From: an uncultured Lachnoclostridium sp.
GTDB lineage: Bacteria > Bacillota > Clostridia > Lachnospirales > Lachnospiraceae
NCBI GenBank assembly: GCA_948330435.1
Contig: CAOJBY010000034.1
Coordinates: 1-34,851, forward strand
Length of the DNA: 34,851 nucleotides
Direction of reading: 5' to 3'
The translations under genes were made by a program, and so were the position numbers. This document shows positions 15,236-23,372 of this stretch, piece by piece. Under the pieces are notes generated by a model. The model worked only from the letters and a program-made list of their open reading frames with translations. It was not told the origin of the DNA and made no database searches. How positions within the stretch are numbered: position 1 is the first letter of the stretch; each line of letters starts with the position of its first letter.

Positions 15236-17249
15236 ATTATCTCTGCGGAATCTGAAAAAGAGTTTTCAAGACTATACGATCTATTTTCTCACACTGGTAT
15301 TGGGGGTTGCGATTTTCTATGTGTTTAATGCTTTGGATTCTCAGGGAGTTATGCAGGCTGTTTCTGCTTCAACCAGAGAGATTATTGAGCTTATGCTTGC
15401 AATGCTTGCAGGTGTTTCTGTTTTTGTGTCTGTGATTCTGGGTTTTCTTATTGTGTATGCCAACAATTTTCTGATTCGGAAACGGAAAAAAGAGTTTGGG
15501 GTGTATATGACCCTTGGCATGGGCCGTGGAAGCATCTCCCGGATTCTTCTGGGGGAGACGGTGATTATCGGCCTGATTTCGCTGGCAGTGGGTCTGGTGA
15601 TCGGCGTGTTTGCTTCTCAGCTGATGTCCATTCTGGTGGCACGGATGTTTGAGGCGGATATGACTTCCTTTGCCTTTGTTTTTTCCCCGGGGGCAGCAGG
15701 AAAGACGGTGATTTATTTTGGAATCATGTATGTGCTGGTGATCCTTTTGAATGCCGGGGCGGTTTCACGGTATAAGCTTCTGGATCTTCTGACAGCCGGA
15801 CGGAAAAATGAACGGGTGCGGATGAAGAATCCGGTTTTGTCGGGGATTTTGTTTGTATTTTCTCTGGGGATCCTGGCGTATTGCTACGCAAGTGTTCTGG
15901 GGATTTTTGGAAATGTGAATCAAAACCAGATGATGGTTTTGATCGGACTGGGAAGTGTGGGAACCTTTCTCTTTTTCTGGTCCCTGTCCGGGCTGATGCT
16001 GCGGGTGGTTCAGGCGAGAAAGGGATTCTACCTGAAAGAGCTGAACCTGTTTGTATTTCGCCAGATGAACAGCCGGATCAATACCATGGTTTGCTCTATG
16101 ACGGTGATTTGCCTGATGCTGTTTCTGACCATCGGGGTTCTCTCCTGCGGCGTGAGCGTGAATCAGTATCTGAATGCGGAGCTGGAGGAATTGACACCTA
16201 AGGATGTATGTATGACAAAATCCATGGAATCAGGTGAGAAGCAGTCCCGGGAGGATGCGGACAAGGGGATTGAGACGTATCTTTCGGGGGAGGGGTTTGG
16301 TCTTTCGGAGGTGCTTCGGGAGGGGTATACGGAAATTACCTCTTATACGCTGCCCGGACTGACCTGGGAGAGTACCCTTGGGGCGAGCAAGGAGCAGGTG
16401 ATGGAGCAGTTTCCCATGCTGGACTGGACCCAGAGAGAGGAGCTGGTACCTCTTTCCCAGTATAACCGGATGGCGAAGCTCTACGGGATTCCTACCTATG
16501 AGCTTTCGGAGGATGAGTACCTGCTTTTGTGTACCTTTGATTCTATGAAAGCGATTCGGGATATGGCTCTTAAGGCAGGTGCATCCTTAAGTGTGGGAGG
16601 AAAGGCGTACACGCCCAAATATGCGGAGTGTCAGGAGGGGTACTTGAGTATGAGCAGCTCCCGGACGGTCCTGGGAATCTTTGTGCTGCCGGACAGTGCT
16701 TTTGAAAATGGGGAGCTTGTGCCTTATTGCAATTATCTGGCCGGGGATTACCGGGGGGATTCGGATGAGGAAAGGATGGACCTGGAGGAACGGATTGAGA
16801 CGGCGACAAAGCGGACTCCGATTTATGTGATTTCGAAGATGGCACTTCGGGAGAGCAGTGTCGGAGTTGGGGCGATTATAACTTTTATTGCACTTTATCT
16901 TGGGGTGATCTTTTTGATTTCCAGTGCGGCGGTTCTGGCACTTAAGGAGCTGTCGGAGGCTTCGGATAATCGGGACCGGTATGGGATTTTGCGGGAGCTT
17001 GGAGCAGATCAGGGGATGATCCGCAGGGCACTGTTTCGGCAGATTGGGATTTTCTTTTTGCTCCCCCTTTCCTTGGCTTTTGTACATTCGCTTTTTGGGG
17101 TGCAGTTTGTGAACCGGATGCTGGTGCTTCTTAACGGTGGGTCGCAGATGGAGGCTATTTTGTTTACGGCGGTGTTTATTGCCATGATTTATGGGGGGTA
17201 TTTTTTGGCTACTTATCTTGGGAGCAGGAGGATTGTGGAGGAGGGGTGA
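15222..17249 (+). CDS. BceB-like ABC transporter permease
   Basis: 675-aa permease of the BceB plan: ten expected membrane helices, with a large extracellular domain of about 210 residues between helices 7 and 8 (roughly residues 315-535), the site of peptide specificity in this family. The FtsX loop motif EFGVYMTLGMGRGSISRILLG is seen after helix 2, abbreviated here, and a second FtsX bundle closes the protein. ATG 15222 has GGGAGGTG at 15208-15215; the longer frame to 15078 lies inside the ATPase gene. It ends 20 bases before a long nested palindrome. Confidence 0.9.
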   Translation: MMLFKLSLRNLKKSFQDYTIYFLTLVLGVAIFYVFNALDSQGVMQAVSASTREIIELMLAMLAGVSVFVSVILGFLIVYANNFLIRKRKKEFGVYMTLGMGRGSISRILLGETVIIGLISLAVGLVIGVFASQLMSILVARMFEADMTSFAFVFSPGAAGKTVIYFGIMYVLVILLNAGAVSRYKLLDLLTAGRKNERVRMKNPVLSGILFVFSLGILAYCYASVLGIFGNVNQNQMMVLIGLGSVGTFLFFWSLSGLMLRVVQARKGFYLKELNLFVFRQMNSRINTMVCSMTVICLMLFLTIGVLSCGVSVNQYLNAELEELTPKDVCMTKSMESGEKQSREDADKGIETYLSGEGFGLSEVLREGYTEITSYTLPGLTWESTLGASKEQVMEQFPMLDWTQREELVPLSQYNRMAKLYGIPTYELSEDEYLLLCTFDSMKAIRDMALKAGASLSVGGKAYTPKYAECQEGYLSMSSSRTVLGIFVLPDSAFENGELVPYCNYLAGDYRGDSDEERMDLEERIETATKRTPIYVISKMALRESSVGVGAIITFIALYLGVIFLISSAAVLALKELSEASDNRDRYGILRELGADQGMIRRALFRQIGIFFLLPLSLAFVHSLFGVQFVNRMLVLLNGGSQMEAILFTAVFIAMIYGGYFLATYLGSRRIVEEG

Positions 17250-17268
17250 AGCTTTCGATAGGGGGGAC

Positions 17269-17480
17269 GGTGCCGGAGCAGACGGTTGGCTGAGACTTTT
17301 CCATATCCTGTGTTCGCAATTTCTCGTTACAGCAGTATGTCCTGTTCGGACATTGTCTTGGACCATTATGTGGTATGATTTATATCATATAAGACAATAT
17401 CCGCCCAGTACATACTACTGTCTCGAAAAGGCGGACACTGGATATCGGAAAAGTCTCAGCCAACCGTCTGATCCGGCACC
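17269..17480. repeat. 212-nt nested palindrome (conserved-core palindrome, copy 2)
   Basis: The outer arms 17269-17312 and 17436-17480 are nearly perfect complements (about 44 bp, with two mismatches and one bulge). Their inner ends carry the core shared with 11141-11238 (TTTTCCATATCCTGTG / CGGACACTGGATAT). In place of the short loop there are further nested complementary segments: ACAGCAGTATGT (17330-17341) with ACATACTACTGT (17409-17420), GGACATTGTCTT (17348-17359) with AAGACAATATCC (17391-17402), and TATGAT-TTAT-ATCATA at the tip. The whole stretch can fold back on itself. It follows the bceB-like gene directly. The remaining 17481-17633 shows no gene. Confidence 0.88.
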
Positions 17481-17633
17481 TGGTTGTTGGGGGAGTTATT
17501 TAGGTGTGATGGAGGTGGTTTACGCCTGGTAGAATTTATTGTAGAGTATACAATAGATGGAGAGTATTGCTAAATGAAACATATTTTCGAGGTGAATTTT
17601 CTGTTGATTCCCGAAACTGGATGCATTTTTTCG

Positions 17634-17662
17634 TTGACATCTCTATTTTCTAATATTATAAT
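17634..17662 (+). promoter_or_regulatory. Consensus promoter of the 17790 gene
   Basis: TTGACA (17634-17639), 17-base spacer, TATAAT (17657-17662): both hexamers perfect. The leader to the start codon is about 120 bases and AT-rich. Confidence 0.85.
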
Positions 17663-17789
17663 CATAAAAATGAAAAATTTTCTGTCTGTATCTGTGGAAT
17701 TTCTTTTCCGACAGGCAGAATTTCCGGCGTTTCGCTGAAATTTTCATCAAATGAAACAGGTTAGACTTGTTATATTAAGTGGGGAGGAC

Positions 17790-18317
17790 ATGGTGGAGAG
17801 AAATGTAAATATTATTGATGATTTGGATGGCGGAAAAATTGTGATTATAAATGATATCCTTTTTAAAGGCAGACAAAGAATTGGGTGGCATGAAGTTGAG
17901 AAATATTTAAAGGAATTTGTTGGAGAATTTTACAGCATGATTGAAACGGAAGATATGATTTTTATTGGCTCAGATTTGCCGGATGAATTTACAGGTTCAA
18001 ATTATACAAAGAAATTGAAAGGAACATTAGCGAAAGCAAAAGCAAATGCCACACAGGGGATTCCGGAAATGATAGAAATTGCATCCCAAAAGAGGTTTAG
18101 AGAAAATTTAAAGGAAAAACATAATTCTGATGCAGAATACGGATGGTATCGCTATGACACAAAATTTGCACTTCCAGTTTATGATGAAAACCAGGAATTG
18201 GAACGGTTTAATATATTTAAGGCAGTTCTTTTGATTCGTCATGCAAATGATGACAAATTATATTTGTATGATTTGGTAAATATAAAAAAAGAAACGAGTA
18301 AGCCGCTTGAGCAATAG
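17790..18317 (+). CDS. Phage/ICE-type protein with a domain like those ending polyvalent/MuF proteins (LPD3-like)
   Basis: 175-aa protein. The C-terminal half, with GSNYTKKLKGTLAKAKANAT, then IPEMIEIASQKRF, DAEYGWYRYDTKFALPVYDE and LYLYDLVNIKKETSKPL, resembles a domain I recall at the C-termini of phage minor head (MuF-type) and large polyvalent proteins (LPD3-like, possibly a nuclease-type toxin fold). Here it stands alone with its own consensus promoter. ATG 17790 is chosen because GGGGAGGA lies just before it, though spacing is short (GTG 17793 is also possible); an in-frame ATG at 17751 lacks a ribosome site. The gene is clearly more AT-rich than its neighbours, which suggests horizontal acquisition. 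No adjacent immunity gene is evident. Family assignment is from memory. Confidence 0.6.
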   Translation: MVERNVNIIDDLDGGKIVIINDILFKGRQRIGWHEVEKYLKEFVGEFYSMIETEDMIFIGSDLPDEFTGSNYTKKLKGTLAKAKANATQGIPEMIEIASQKRFRENLKEKHNSDAEYGWYRYDTKFALPVYDENQELERFNIFKAVLLIRHANDDKLYLYDLVNIKKETSKPLEQ

Positions 18318-18468
18318 CTGTACGGTAAGAAACTCGCTTCTCTTTGTGAAATTATATTATTATAGAAACATAGGATATGTCAATACCGAAAATGAATTAT
18401 GGAAAAGTCTGCATTTTTATTCAGTTGGATTTTTGATTTTGCGACATTTCCATAAGATTTGATTGCTC

Positions 18469-18497
18469 TTGACGTGCTTTGAGATTTTTCGTATCCT
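18469..18497 (+). promoter_or_regulatory. Promoter of the truncated QueG-like gene
   Basis: TTGACG (18469-18474), 17-base spacer, TATCCT (18492-18497), about 58 bases before ATG 18555. The region 18318-18468 shows no gene. Confidence 0.6.
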
Positions 18498-18554
18498 AGA
18501 GAGGTAAAAGAATAACAATACGAAAAAGAATGATGGGAGAGGAACCAAAGACGT

Positions 18555-18827
18555 ATGAAATGGAGTCGGGAACAGGAGCTTTTGGCAGTGGAGCTTCTTG
18601 GAAAAGCAAAGGAGTTCGGGGCGGATCTTGCAGGGTTCGTTTCTGTGGAACAGTTGAAAAACGGTCCCTCCGAGCAGTTGTTTCCAAGGATGAAAGATCA
18701 TGCAAGGGATCATTTCGCAGAGCAGATTACCACAGGGCTTCCGCACAGGTCTGTAAAATGGGAGCAGGAGGAAAAGACGGTTCTGGTATTTGCGGTGAGC
18801 CATCCGGGGGACAAGCCGGAACTGGAG
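18555..18827 (+). pseudogene. Truncated epoxyqueuosine reductase-like (QueG/4Fe-4S) gene, N-terminal remnant
   Basis: About 91 residues from ATG 18555 (MKWSREQELLAVELLGKAKE, then FGADLAGFVSVEQLKNGPSE, MKDHARDHFAEQ, KTVLVFAVSHPGDKPELE) match the start of Clostridial QueG-like iron-sulfur proteins (DUF1730-type N-terminus), normally over 250 aa with a 4Fe-4S ferredoxin module. Here the similarity stops at about 18826 and the frame continues only as unrelated codons (RFFWPVVFSACTNKR) to 18878, antisense to the next gene. Promoter and ribosome site are intact, so the gene was interrupted by a deletion or insertion at the boundary with the minus-strand lipoprotein gene. A function is unlikely without the cluster domain. 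Confidence 0.7.
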
Positions 18828-18828
18828 G

Positions 18829-19605
18829 TTAGATTTTTTTGGCCAGTAGTTTTTTCCGCATGCACCAATAAACGATAGCACCTACAGGGATAGTCAGAAC
18901 GAACTTACGGGCACCGTCACTGTAGATTTTGAAGAAAGACAGAGGGAAGAACAGGATCCCGCCGCCTGCCCGGAATCCGTTCGGAGCAACCAGGACCCGG
19001 AAGCAGAAAAAGGTAAGGGCGGCACAGATCCATACTCCGAAGAGCCGGGGATGTTTGCGGAGAATGTCAATGATTGTGAGGAGAATAAAGATATATTCCG
19101 GAATGGCGAGGATTAACACAAACCACTGAAAGGGTGAATTCTCCGGAAAGGTCATCAGACTTCCGCTTATCAATACAGGGGCAGAGTTGGCGGTAAGGTT
19201 AAACTGAGACAGGCCAGACCCATTGGAATCTGAAAGATATGCAAGGGTTATGGTGTAGGAATTATCTTCTGTGAAGACGCAGTACTGGGCCTTGCAGATC
19301 AGAGAAGAACCAGAGCTGCTGAAGTTCTTATTTACGCTTATGGTATTTAATTTGGTGGTATAATCGGTGGATTTTATCCAGGTCTGGCGGATATCCTCGT
19401 AGACGGCATCAAACTCTTCACGGGTTATAATGTCCGGGTAGATGAGCTGGTAGATTTGCTCGGCATTGTCTTCGTTTAAGGCTGTGATGATCTGTTGGAG
19501 CTGCTGCGTGAGTTGTTCTTTTTGCTGTAGTGAGATGCAGCCGGAGAAAAGGCAGCAGGGCAGAATCATAAGGAGCAGCAGGAAAAGAGTGCGTAGTTTT
19601 TTCAT
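18829..19605 (-). CDS. Putative lipoprotein with C-terminal membrane helices
   Basis: 258-aa protein of unknown function. The signal peptide ends in lipobox LFSGC (lipid-attached C23). A helical segment with LTQQLQQIITALNEDNAEQI, a stretch typical of extracellular DUF3887/DUF4878-like folds, is followed by a beta-rich part up to about residue 150, then about four membrane helices (for example FQWFVLILAIPEYIFILLTI and FVLTIPVGAIVYWCM). A lipobox combined with several helices is unusual; the 'lipobox' cysteine could simply lie in an uncleaved signal anchor. Start ATG (complement of 19603-19605) has AGGGGGA upstream and a promoter at 19636-19665. Its stop lies at the break of the QueG-like remnant, so it may have arrived with the rearrangement. 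Confidence 0.7.
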   Translation of the reverse strand: MKKLRTLFLLLLMILPCCLFSGCISLQQKEQLTQQLQQIITALNEDNAEQIYQLIYPDIITREEFDAVYEDIRQTWIKSTDYTTKLNTISVNKNFSSSGSSLICKAQYCVFTEDNSYTITLAYLSDSNGSGLSQFNLTANSAPVLISGSLMTFPENSPFQWFVLILAIPEYIFILLTIIDILRKHPRLFGVWICAALTFFCFRVLVAPNGFRAGGGILFFPLSFFKIYSDGARKFVLTIPVGAIVYWCMRKKLLAKKI

Positions 19606-19635
19606 TGGAATCCCCCTCTAATACGTTCTGAAATA

Positions 19636-19665
19636 AGTATAAGGCAGCCGGTGCTGTTAAGTCAA
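19636..19665 (-). promoter_or_regulatory. Promoter of the 18829-19605 lipoprotein gene
   Basis: On the minus strand TTGACT (19660-19665), 18-base spacer, TATACT (19636-19641), about 30 bases upstream of the start codon. Confidence 0.7.
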
Positions 19666-19719
19666 GGCTGGCTGCTGTTATAGATGGCGGATAAATTCGG
19701 CTAAAAGGATATCGGCTTC

Positions 19720-19878
19720 TTGACAGCCGTTCACCTATATGGTAAGGTAAGAAAAGCAAAAGGGAGTAGTTAAAAGGTGCAATCAACATACCCTGACTTA
19801 TGTGTCATGGTTGCACACTTTCTTACATTAAGAAAGAACGAGACTTTTGGCAGAGGATGCCGGAGGTCTCTTTTTTTT
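19720..19878 (+). ncRNA. Candidate structured leader or small RNA ending in a terminator
   Basis: TTGACA at 19720-19725 could start a promoter, but its -10 is weak (TAAGGT after 17 bases). Downstream are a GTGCAA...TTGCAC stem (about 19777-19816) enclosing ACATA...TATGT, then CTTTCTT-ACATT-AAGAAAG, then the terminator at 19840-19878. This is the layout of an attenuator or short RNA upstream of the LRR lipoprotein gene. No known riboswitch class was recognised. Low confidence as an RNA gene; the structures themselves are visible. Confidence 0.35.
19840..19878 (+). terminator. Rho-independent terminator before the LRR lipoprotein gene
   Basis: GAGAC (19840-19844) pairs with GTCTC (19866-19870) and GGCA (19849-19852) with TGCC (19858-19861), followed by eight T's (19871-19878). 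It stands 50 bases before ATG 19928 with no complete plus-strand gene upstream, hence the suspicion of attenuation. Confidence 0.75.
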
Positions 19879-19927
19879 ATCAGCAGCTTGTCATTGTGGC
19901 GGGGCAGGCAAAGAGGAATCTGATGAA

Positions 19928-21925
19928 ATGAAAACGAATCAAAGAAAAATACGAAAAACAATTTTGTTCCAAATGCTTCTGGGAATTTTGATTCTGACAG
20001 GCTGCAGTCCGTCAGGTTCCAACGAAGATCCGGAGAATGAAAGGGAACAGGTAGAAATAGAGGAAGCTGCAGAAGAGGGGAGGACTCTGCCGGAGCGTGG
20101 CGGGGACGAGGATATATTGGAGTGCATATCAGCAGATCCATGGTTTCAGGAATATGTGTGGCAGAGTGTGGGAATTCAGGAGGATGATTCGGAAGAGGTA
20201 ATTCTTAAGAAGATTCGGCAGTGTGAACATTTGGAATTATCTTCGCCATATGATGGGAAGATGGCCCGAACTTTAGAGAATTTACGTTTTTTTCCGAAGC
20301 TTCGGACACTAAAAATCAGTTTTAGGGAAGAGGATATGTTACTAATTGAGGATTTTACGCCAATTTCAGAACTGGCCCAGTTGAAAGGTTTGGACATATC
20401 TTATCCCGCTAAGACACCCTTTGATCTGTCTTTTTTGGCGGAAATGGATTCTATAACAGATCTTTCTTTTTCGAACTGTCATTTGAAAGATACGTCTTTT
20501 TTACAGGAAATGTCTCAACTGGAACGGCTTGCCTTGCATAAGACACCGCTTCAGGATATGACAGTATTGGAGAAGCTGACAGGGCTTCAAACTTTAATTA
20601 TTAATGAAAATGAGATCGAAAACATTACATTTTTGAAAAATCTGACAGGGCTTAAGGAATTGGATTTGAGCTTTAATTCGATTACAGATTTGACACCGCT
20701 GGCGGGGATGTCCCGGCTGAATTATCTGTATTTGATGGAGAATGAGATTAGCGATCCGACACCTCTCGCCAGTTTGACGAATCTGTTTGTCTTGATATTA
20801 GATGGAAACAGGATCGGCGATATTTCACCCCTGGGGGAGCTTCCCCATTTAAATCAGGCAGGGCTTTCGGATAATCAGATTACGGATTTCTCTCCTTTGT
20901 CAGGAAAGCGGGATCTGGAGTATGTCTCTGCCTTTGGAAATCCCTGTAAAAGCCTGGGGCCGGTTTTGGAGGTCCCATATCTTGCCGTTGGGTGGGGGGA
21001 TCCATCAGAAGAGCAGTTGAAAATGGCGTTGGACTGGATGAAAAAGCAATACCCGGATCTGGAAGAATATGAGTGCATCAGATATGTGGACGGGGATATA
21101 AACGGTGATGGACGGACGGATGCCGTATTTGTGGTGGATGATTTCATTTATCAGGAGCAGCGTCAGTTGTTTGTGCTTTTAAGGCAGGCAGATGGTTCCT
21201 GGAGAGAGGTTGAACATAATATTGAGATGATGGATCGGTTTGCCGGTGGAGTAAAAGGAGATCCTTATAATGGAATCTGGGTGGAAAAGGGAAAGCTTCT
21301 GATAAAAGAGACATGGGGAAGCAGTACAGGTGGCACTCAGACGAGGTTTTACAGCTATCGGAATGGAAAGCTGATACTCGAGCAGACTATGACAGTCGGA
21401 TACAGCAATTTTGTAATGGGCGATGATGTGGAGGTGTATGAGGAAAGCACCAAAGAAGAGATTCGGTATGTGTTTGCCACAGAGGACAGCGGGCAAATGC
21501 GTCGGGTGGATTTGGTAAATGGTGATGCCCCGGTGCATCAGGCATTTCCGGAGATGGAGTTATACGATAAGCCTTATATTATTTATTCAGGGCCACGAAA
21601 GGTAAGCATGGAGCCGGCGGAGGTACTTGAACTTCTGTGGGAGTATCTGGAACTGGACGGGGAGAAAGAGTCTCTTCCCTATGCACCCTGGCAGAAAGAA
21701 AATTATGAAAAGCTGATGGGGGTGAGCCTGCCGGACTATTACTATGTTATCAGTGATTCCAAAAAGTCAGAAAATGAGGAAGCAGGAGAATACGGGGGAT
21801 ATCTGTATTATAATGATTTGGAGGAGCAAGAGGGAGAATATTTCCATGAGCTTTATTGCCGGGAGGATGGCAAATGGGAACGATATTGGATTCATGATAA
21901 GACAGGAGAGATAGAGACGTATTGA
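19928..21925 (+). CDS. Leucine-rich-repeat surface lipoprotein
   Basis: 665-aa secreted lipoprotein. The signal peptide ends in lipobox LILTGC (lipidated C26), followed by an acidic linker. From about residue 100 to 330 there are SDS22/internalin-type repeats of about 22 residues (for example LTGLKELDLSFNSITDLTPL, LSRLNYLYLMENEISDPTPL-like, LPHLNQAGLSDNQITDFSPL). Then comes a calcium-loop-like DGDINGDGRTD (388-398), typical of FG-GAP/EF-hand repeats, and a beta-rich C-terminal domain. The start at ATG 19928 is set by the signal peptide, with AGAGG about 11 bases upstream; the frame is open to 19847 through the terminator. It is probably a surface protein for protein binding. Its stop lies 17 bases before the decarboxylase beta-subunit ATG, so co-transcription is likely. 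Confidence 0.85.
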   Translation: MKTNQRKIRKTILFQMLLGILILTGCSPSGSNEDPENEREQVEIEEAAEEGRTLPERGGDEDILECISADPWFQEYVWQSVGIQEDDSEEVILKKIRQCEHLELSSPYDGKMARTLENLRFFPKLRTLKISFREEDMLLIEDFTPISELAQLKGLDISYPAKTPFDLSFLAEMDSITDLSFSNCHLKDTSFLQEMSQLERLALHKTPLQDMTVLEKLTGLQTLIINENEIENITFLKNLTGLKELDLSFNSITDLTPLAGMSRLNYLYLMENEISDPTPLASLTNLFVLILDGNRIGDISPLGELPHLNQAGLSDNQITDFSPLSGKRDLEYVSAFGNPCKSLGPVLEVPYLAVGWGDPSEEQLKMALDWMKKQYPDLEEYECIRYVDGDINGDGRTDAVFVVDDFIYQEQRQLFVLLRQADGSWREVEHNIEMMDRFAGGVKGDPYNGIWVEKGKLLIKETWGSSTGGTQTRFYSYRNGKLILEQTMTVGYSNFVMGDDVEVYEESTKEEIRYVFATEDSGQMRRVDLVNGDAPVHQAFPEMELYDKPYIIYSGPRKVSMEPAEVLELLWEYLELDGEKESLPYAPWQKENYEKLMGVSLPDYYYVISDSKKSENEEAGEYGGYLYYNDLEEQEGEYFHELYCREDGKWERYWIHDKTGEIETY

Positions 21926-21942
21926 CAAAGGAGGAATGTCCA

Positions 21943-23079
21943 ATGGAATTTTTATGGGAGGGATTACTGCAAATCACCTGGCAGCAGGCGGTGATGTATG
22001 GAATCGGCTTATTGCTTATCTATCTGGCAGTGAAAAAGGGCTATGAGCCGGCATTGCTTCTGCCTATGGGTTTTGGGGCGATTCTGGTGAATCTGCCTTT
22101 GTCCGGGGTAATCAATCAGAATGTAGAGGGAATCGGGGTAGTAAATGGGATCATTGAGTGGCTGTTTGAGGTGGGGATCGAAGCGTCGGAAGCTTTGCCG
22201 ATTCTGCTCTTTATTGGAATTGGGGCTATGATAGATTTTGGCCCCCTTTTGTCCATGCCCTCTATGTTCTTATTTGGAGCAGGGGCACAGTTTGGAATCT
22301 TCTTTGCCCTCAGTACAGCGGTGCTTCTGGGCTTTGATTTGAAAGATGCGGCTTCCATCGGGATTATCGGGGCGGCTGACGGACCCACCTCGATTCTGGT
22401 GTCACAGATTCTTCATTCAAAATATGTGGGGGCGATTGCGGTGGCGGCCTATTCCTATATGGCATTGGTACCCATTGTGCAGCCCTTTGCTATTCGGCTG
22501 GTGACTACGAAGAAAGAACGGTGCATTCGGATGGAGTATACGCCGGGCACAGTGTCCAGGGGGATGCGGATTGCGTTTCCTATTTTGACTACCTTTTTGG
22601 TGGGGCTGGTGGCTCCTCAGTCCGTGGCTTTGGTGGGATTTCTTATGTTTGGCAATTTGATTCGGGAATGCGGCGTACTTGGGACCCTCTCAGATACGGC
22701 TCAAAATGTGCTGGCCAACTTGATTACATTGCTTTTGGGGCTGACAATTTCATTTAGCATGCGTGCGGAGACTTTTGTAAATGTGGACACACTTTTGATT
22801 ATGGGGATTGGCTTGATAGCTTTTGTCTTTGATAGTATCGGAGGTGTGCTGCTGGCGAAATTCCTGAATCTTTTCCGAAAAAAGAAAGTGAATCCCATGA
22901 TTGGGGCAGCGGGAATCTCCGCATTTCCCATGTCGGCCAGGGTTGTGCAGAAGATGGCCTTAGAGGAGGATCCGGGGAATATTATATTGATGCACGCAAT
23001 CGGAGCCAATGTGTCCGGGCAGATTGCATCAGTCATTGCAGGCGGTCTCATTATCGGGCTGGTGTCGGCGTATCTGTAG
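21943..23079 (+). CDS. Na+-transporting carboxylic-acid decarboxylase beta subunit (OadB/MmdB/GcdB family)
   Basis: 378-aa polytopic membrane protein, the ion-translocating subunit of sodium-pumping decarboxylases (oxaloacetate, methylmalonyl-CoA or glutaconyl-CoA). The hallmark GAADGPTS (143-150) is present; its Asp146 corresponds to the Na+-binding Asp of the family. Other typical segments are MGFGAILVNLP (42-52) and IGIGAMIDFGPLLSMPS (91-107). ATG 21943 has AAAGGAGG at 21927-21934. A tiny gamma-like protein follows, but no carboxyltransferase alpha subunit or biotin carrier is encoded nearby; these may be elsewhere. It is unusual that the gene follows an LRR lipoprotein in an apparent operon. 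Which acid it serves cannot be told from this subunit. Confidence 0.92.
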   Translation: MEFLWEGLLQITWQQAVMYGIGLLLIYLAVKKGYEPALLLPMGFGAILVNLPLSGVINQNVEGIGVVNGIIEWLFEVGIEASEALPILLFIGIGAMIDFGPLLSMPSMFLFGAGAQFGIFFALSTAVLLGFDLKDAASIGIIGAADGPTSILVSQILHSKYVGAIAVAAYSYMALVPIVQPFAIRLVTTKKERCIRMEYTPGTVSRGMRIAFPILTTFLVGLVAPQSVALVGFLMFGNLIRECGVLGTLSDTAQNVLANLITLLLGLTISFSMRAETFVNVDTLLIMGIGLIAFVFDSIGGVLLAKFLNLFRKKKVNPMIGAAGISAFPMSARVVQKMALEEDPGNIILMHAIGANVSGQIASVIAGGLIIGLVSAYL

Positions 23080-23124
23080 GTACTGTATAAGATGCTGCGG
23101 AACTTTAAATAGGAGATGTACAGT

Positions 23125-23268
23125 ATGTGGGAGAATTTTTTGATTTCATTGGAGATTATGGGAAAGGGAATGCTTGGAATCTTTGTGGTAATCGGGCTAT
23201 TGACTTTGGCGGTGAGTGTGATGGGGAAGCTGTCTCGCAAAGAGGAGGAGACAGGGGGTAAGAATTAA
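23125..23268 (+). CDS. Small membrane protein, probable decarboxylase gamma-like (OadG) subunit
   Basis: 47-aa protein, MWENFLISLEIMGKGMLGIF, then VVIGLLTLAVSVMGKLSRKE and a polar tail. One membrane helix (about 12-35) with the GKGMLGIFVVI pattern is characteristic of OadG/MmdD subunits, which stabilise the decarboxylase complex and may bind zinc. It is shorter than typical OadG (80-120 aa). AGGAG (23111-23115) lies 9 bases before ATG 23125. It follows the beta subunit by 45 bases. A short inverted repeat, TACTGTA...TACAGTA, flanks the ribosome site and could modulate translation. Confidence 0.75.
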   Translation: MWENFLISLEIMGKGMLGIFVVIGLLTLAVSVMGKLSRKEEETGGKN

Positions 23269-23315
23269 CGAATCTTGAGGACTTTTTCTGTTTTCTCTGG
23301 TACAACATTGAATAT

Positions 23316-23369
23316 CCTGCGGGTACCCCATAATACATCCCCCTTACGGGGGCAGACCAAGACTGCGAT
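23316..23369. repeat. Dispersed structured element, copy 1
   Basis: CCTGCGGGTACCCCATAATA continues as CATCCCCCTTACGGGGG; the hairpin CCCCC (23339-23343) / GGGGG (23348-23352) is perfect. A divergent copy lies at 33615-33670 with a hairpin of different sequence at the same place. It ends four bases before the operator of the 23483 gene. I saw no gene in 23269-23372. Confidence 0.6.
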
Positions 23370-23372
23370 TAG

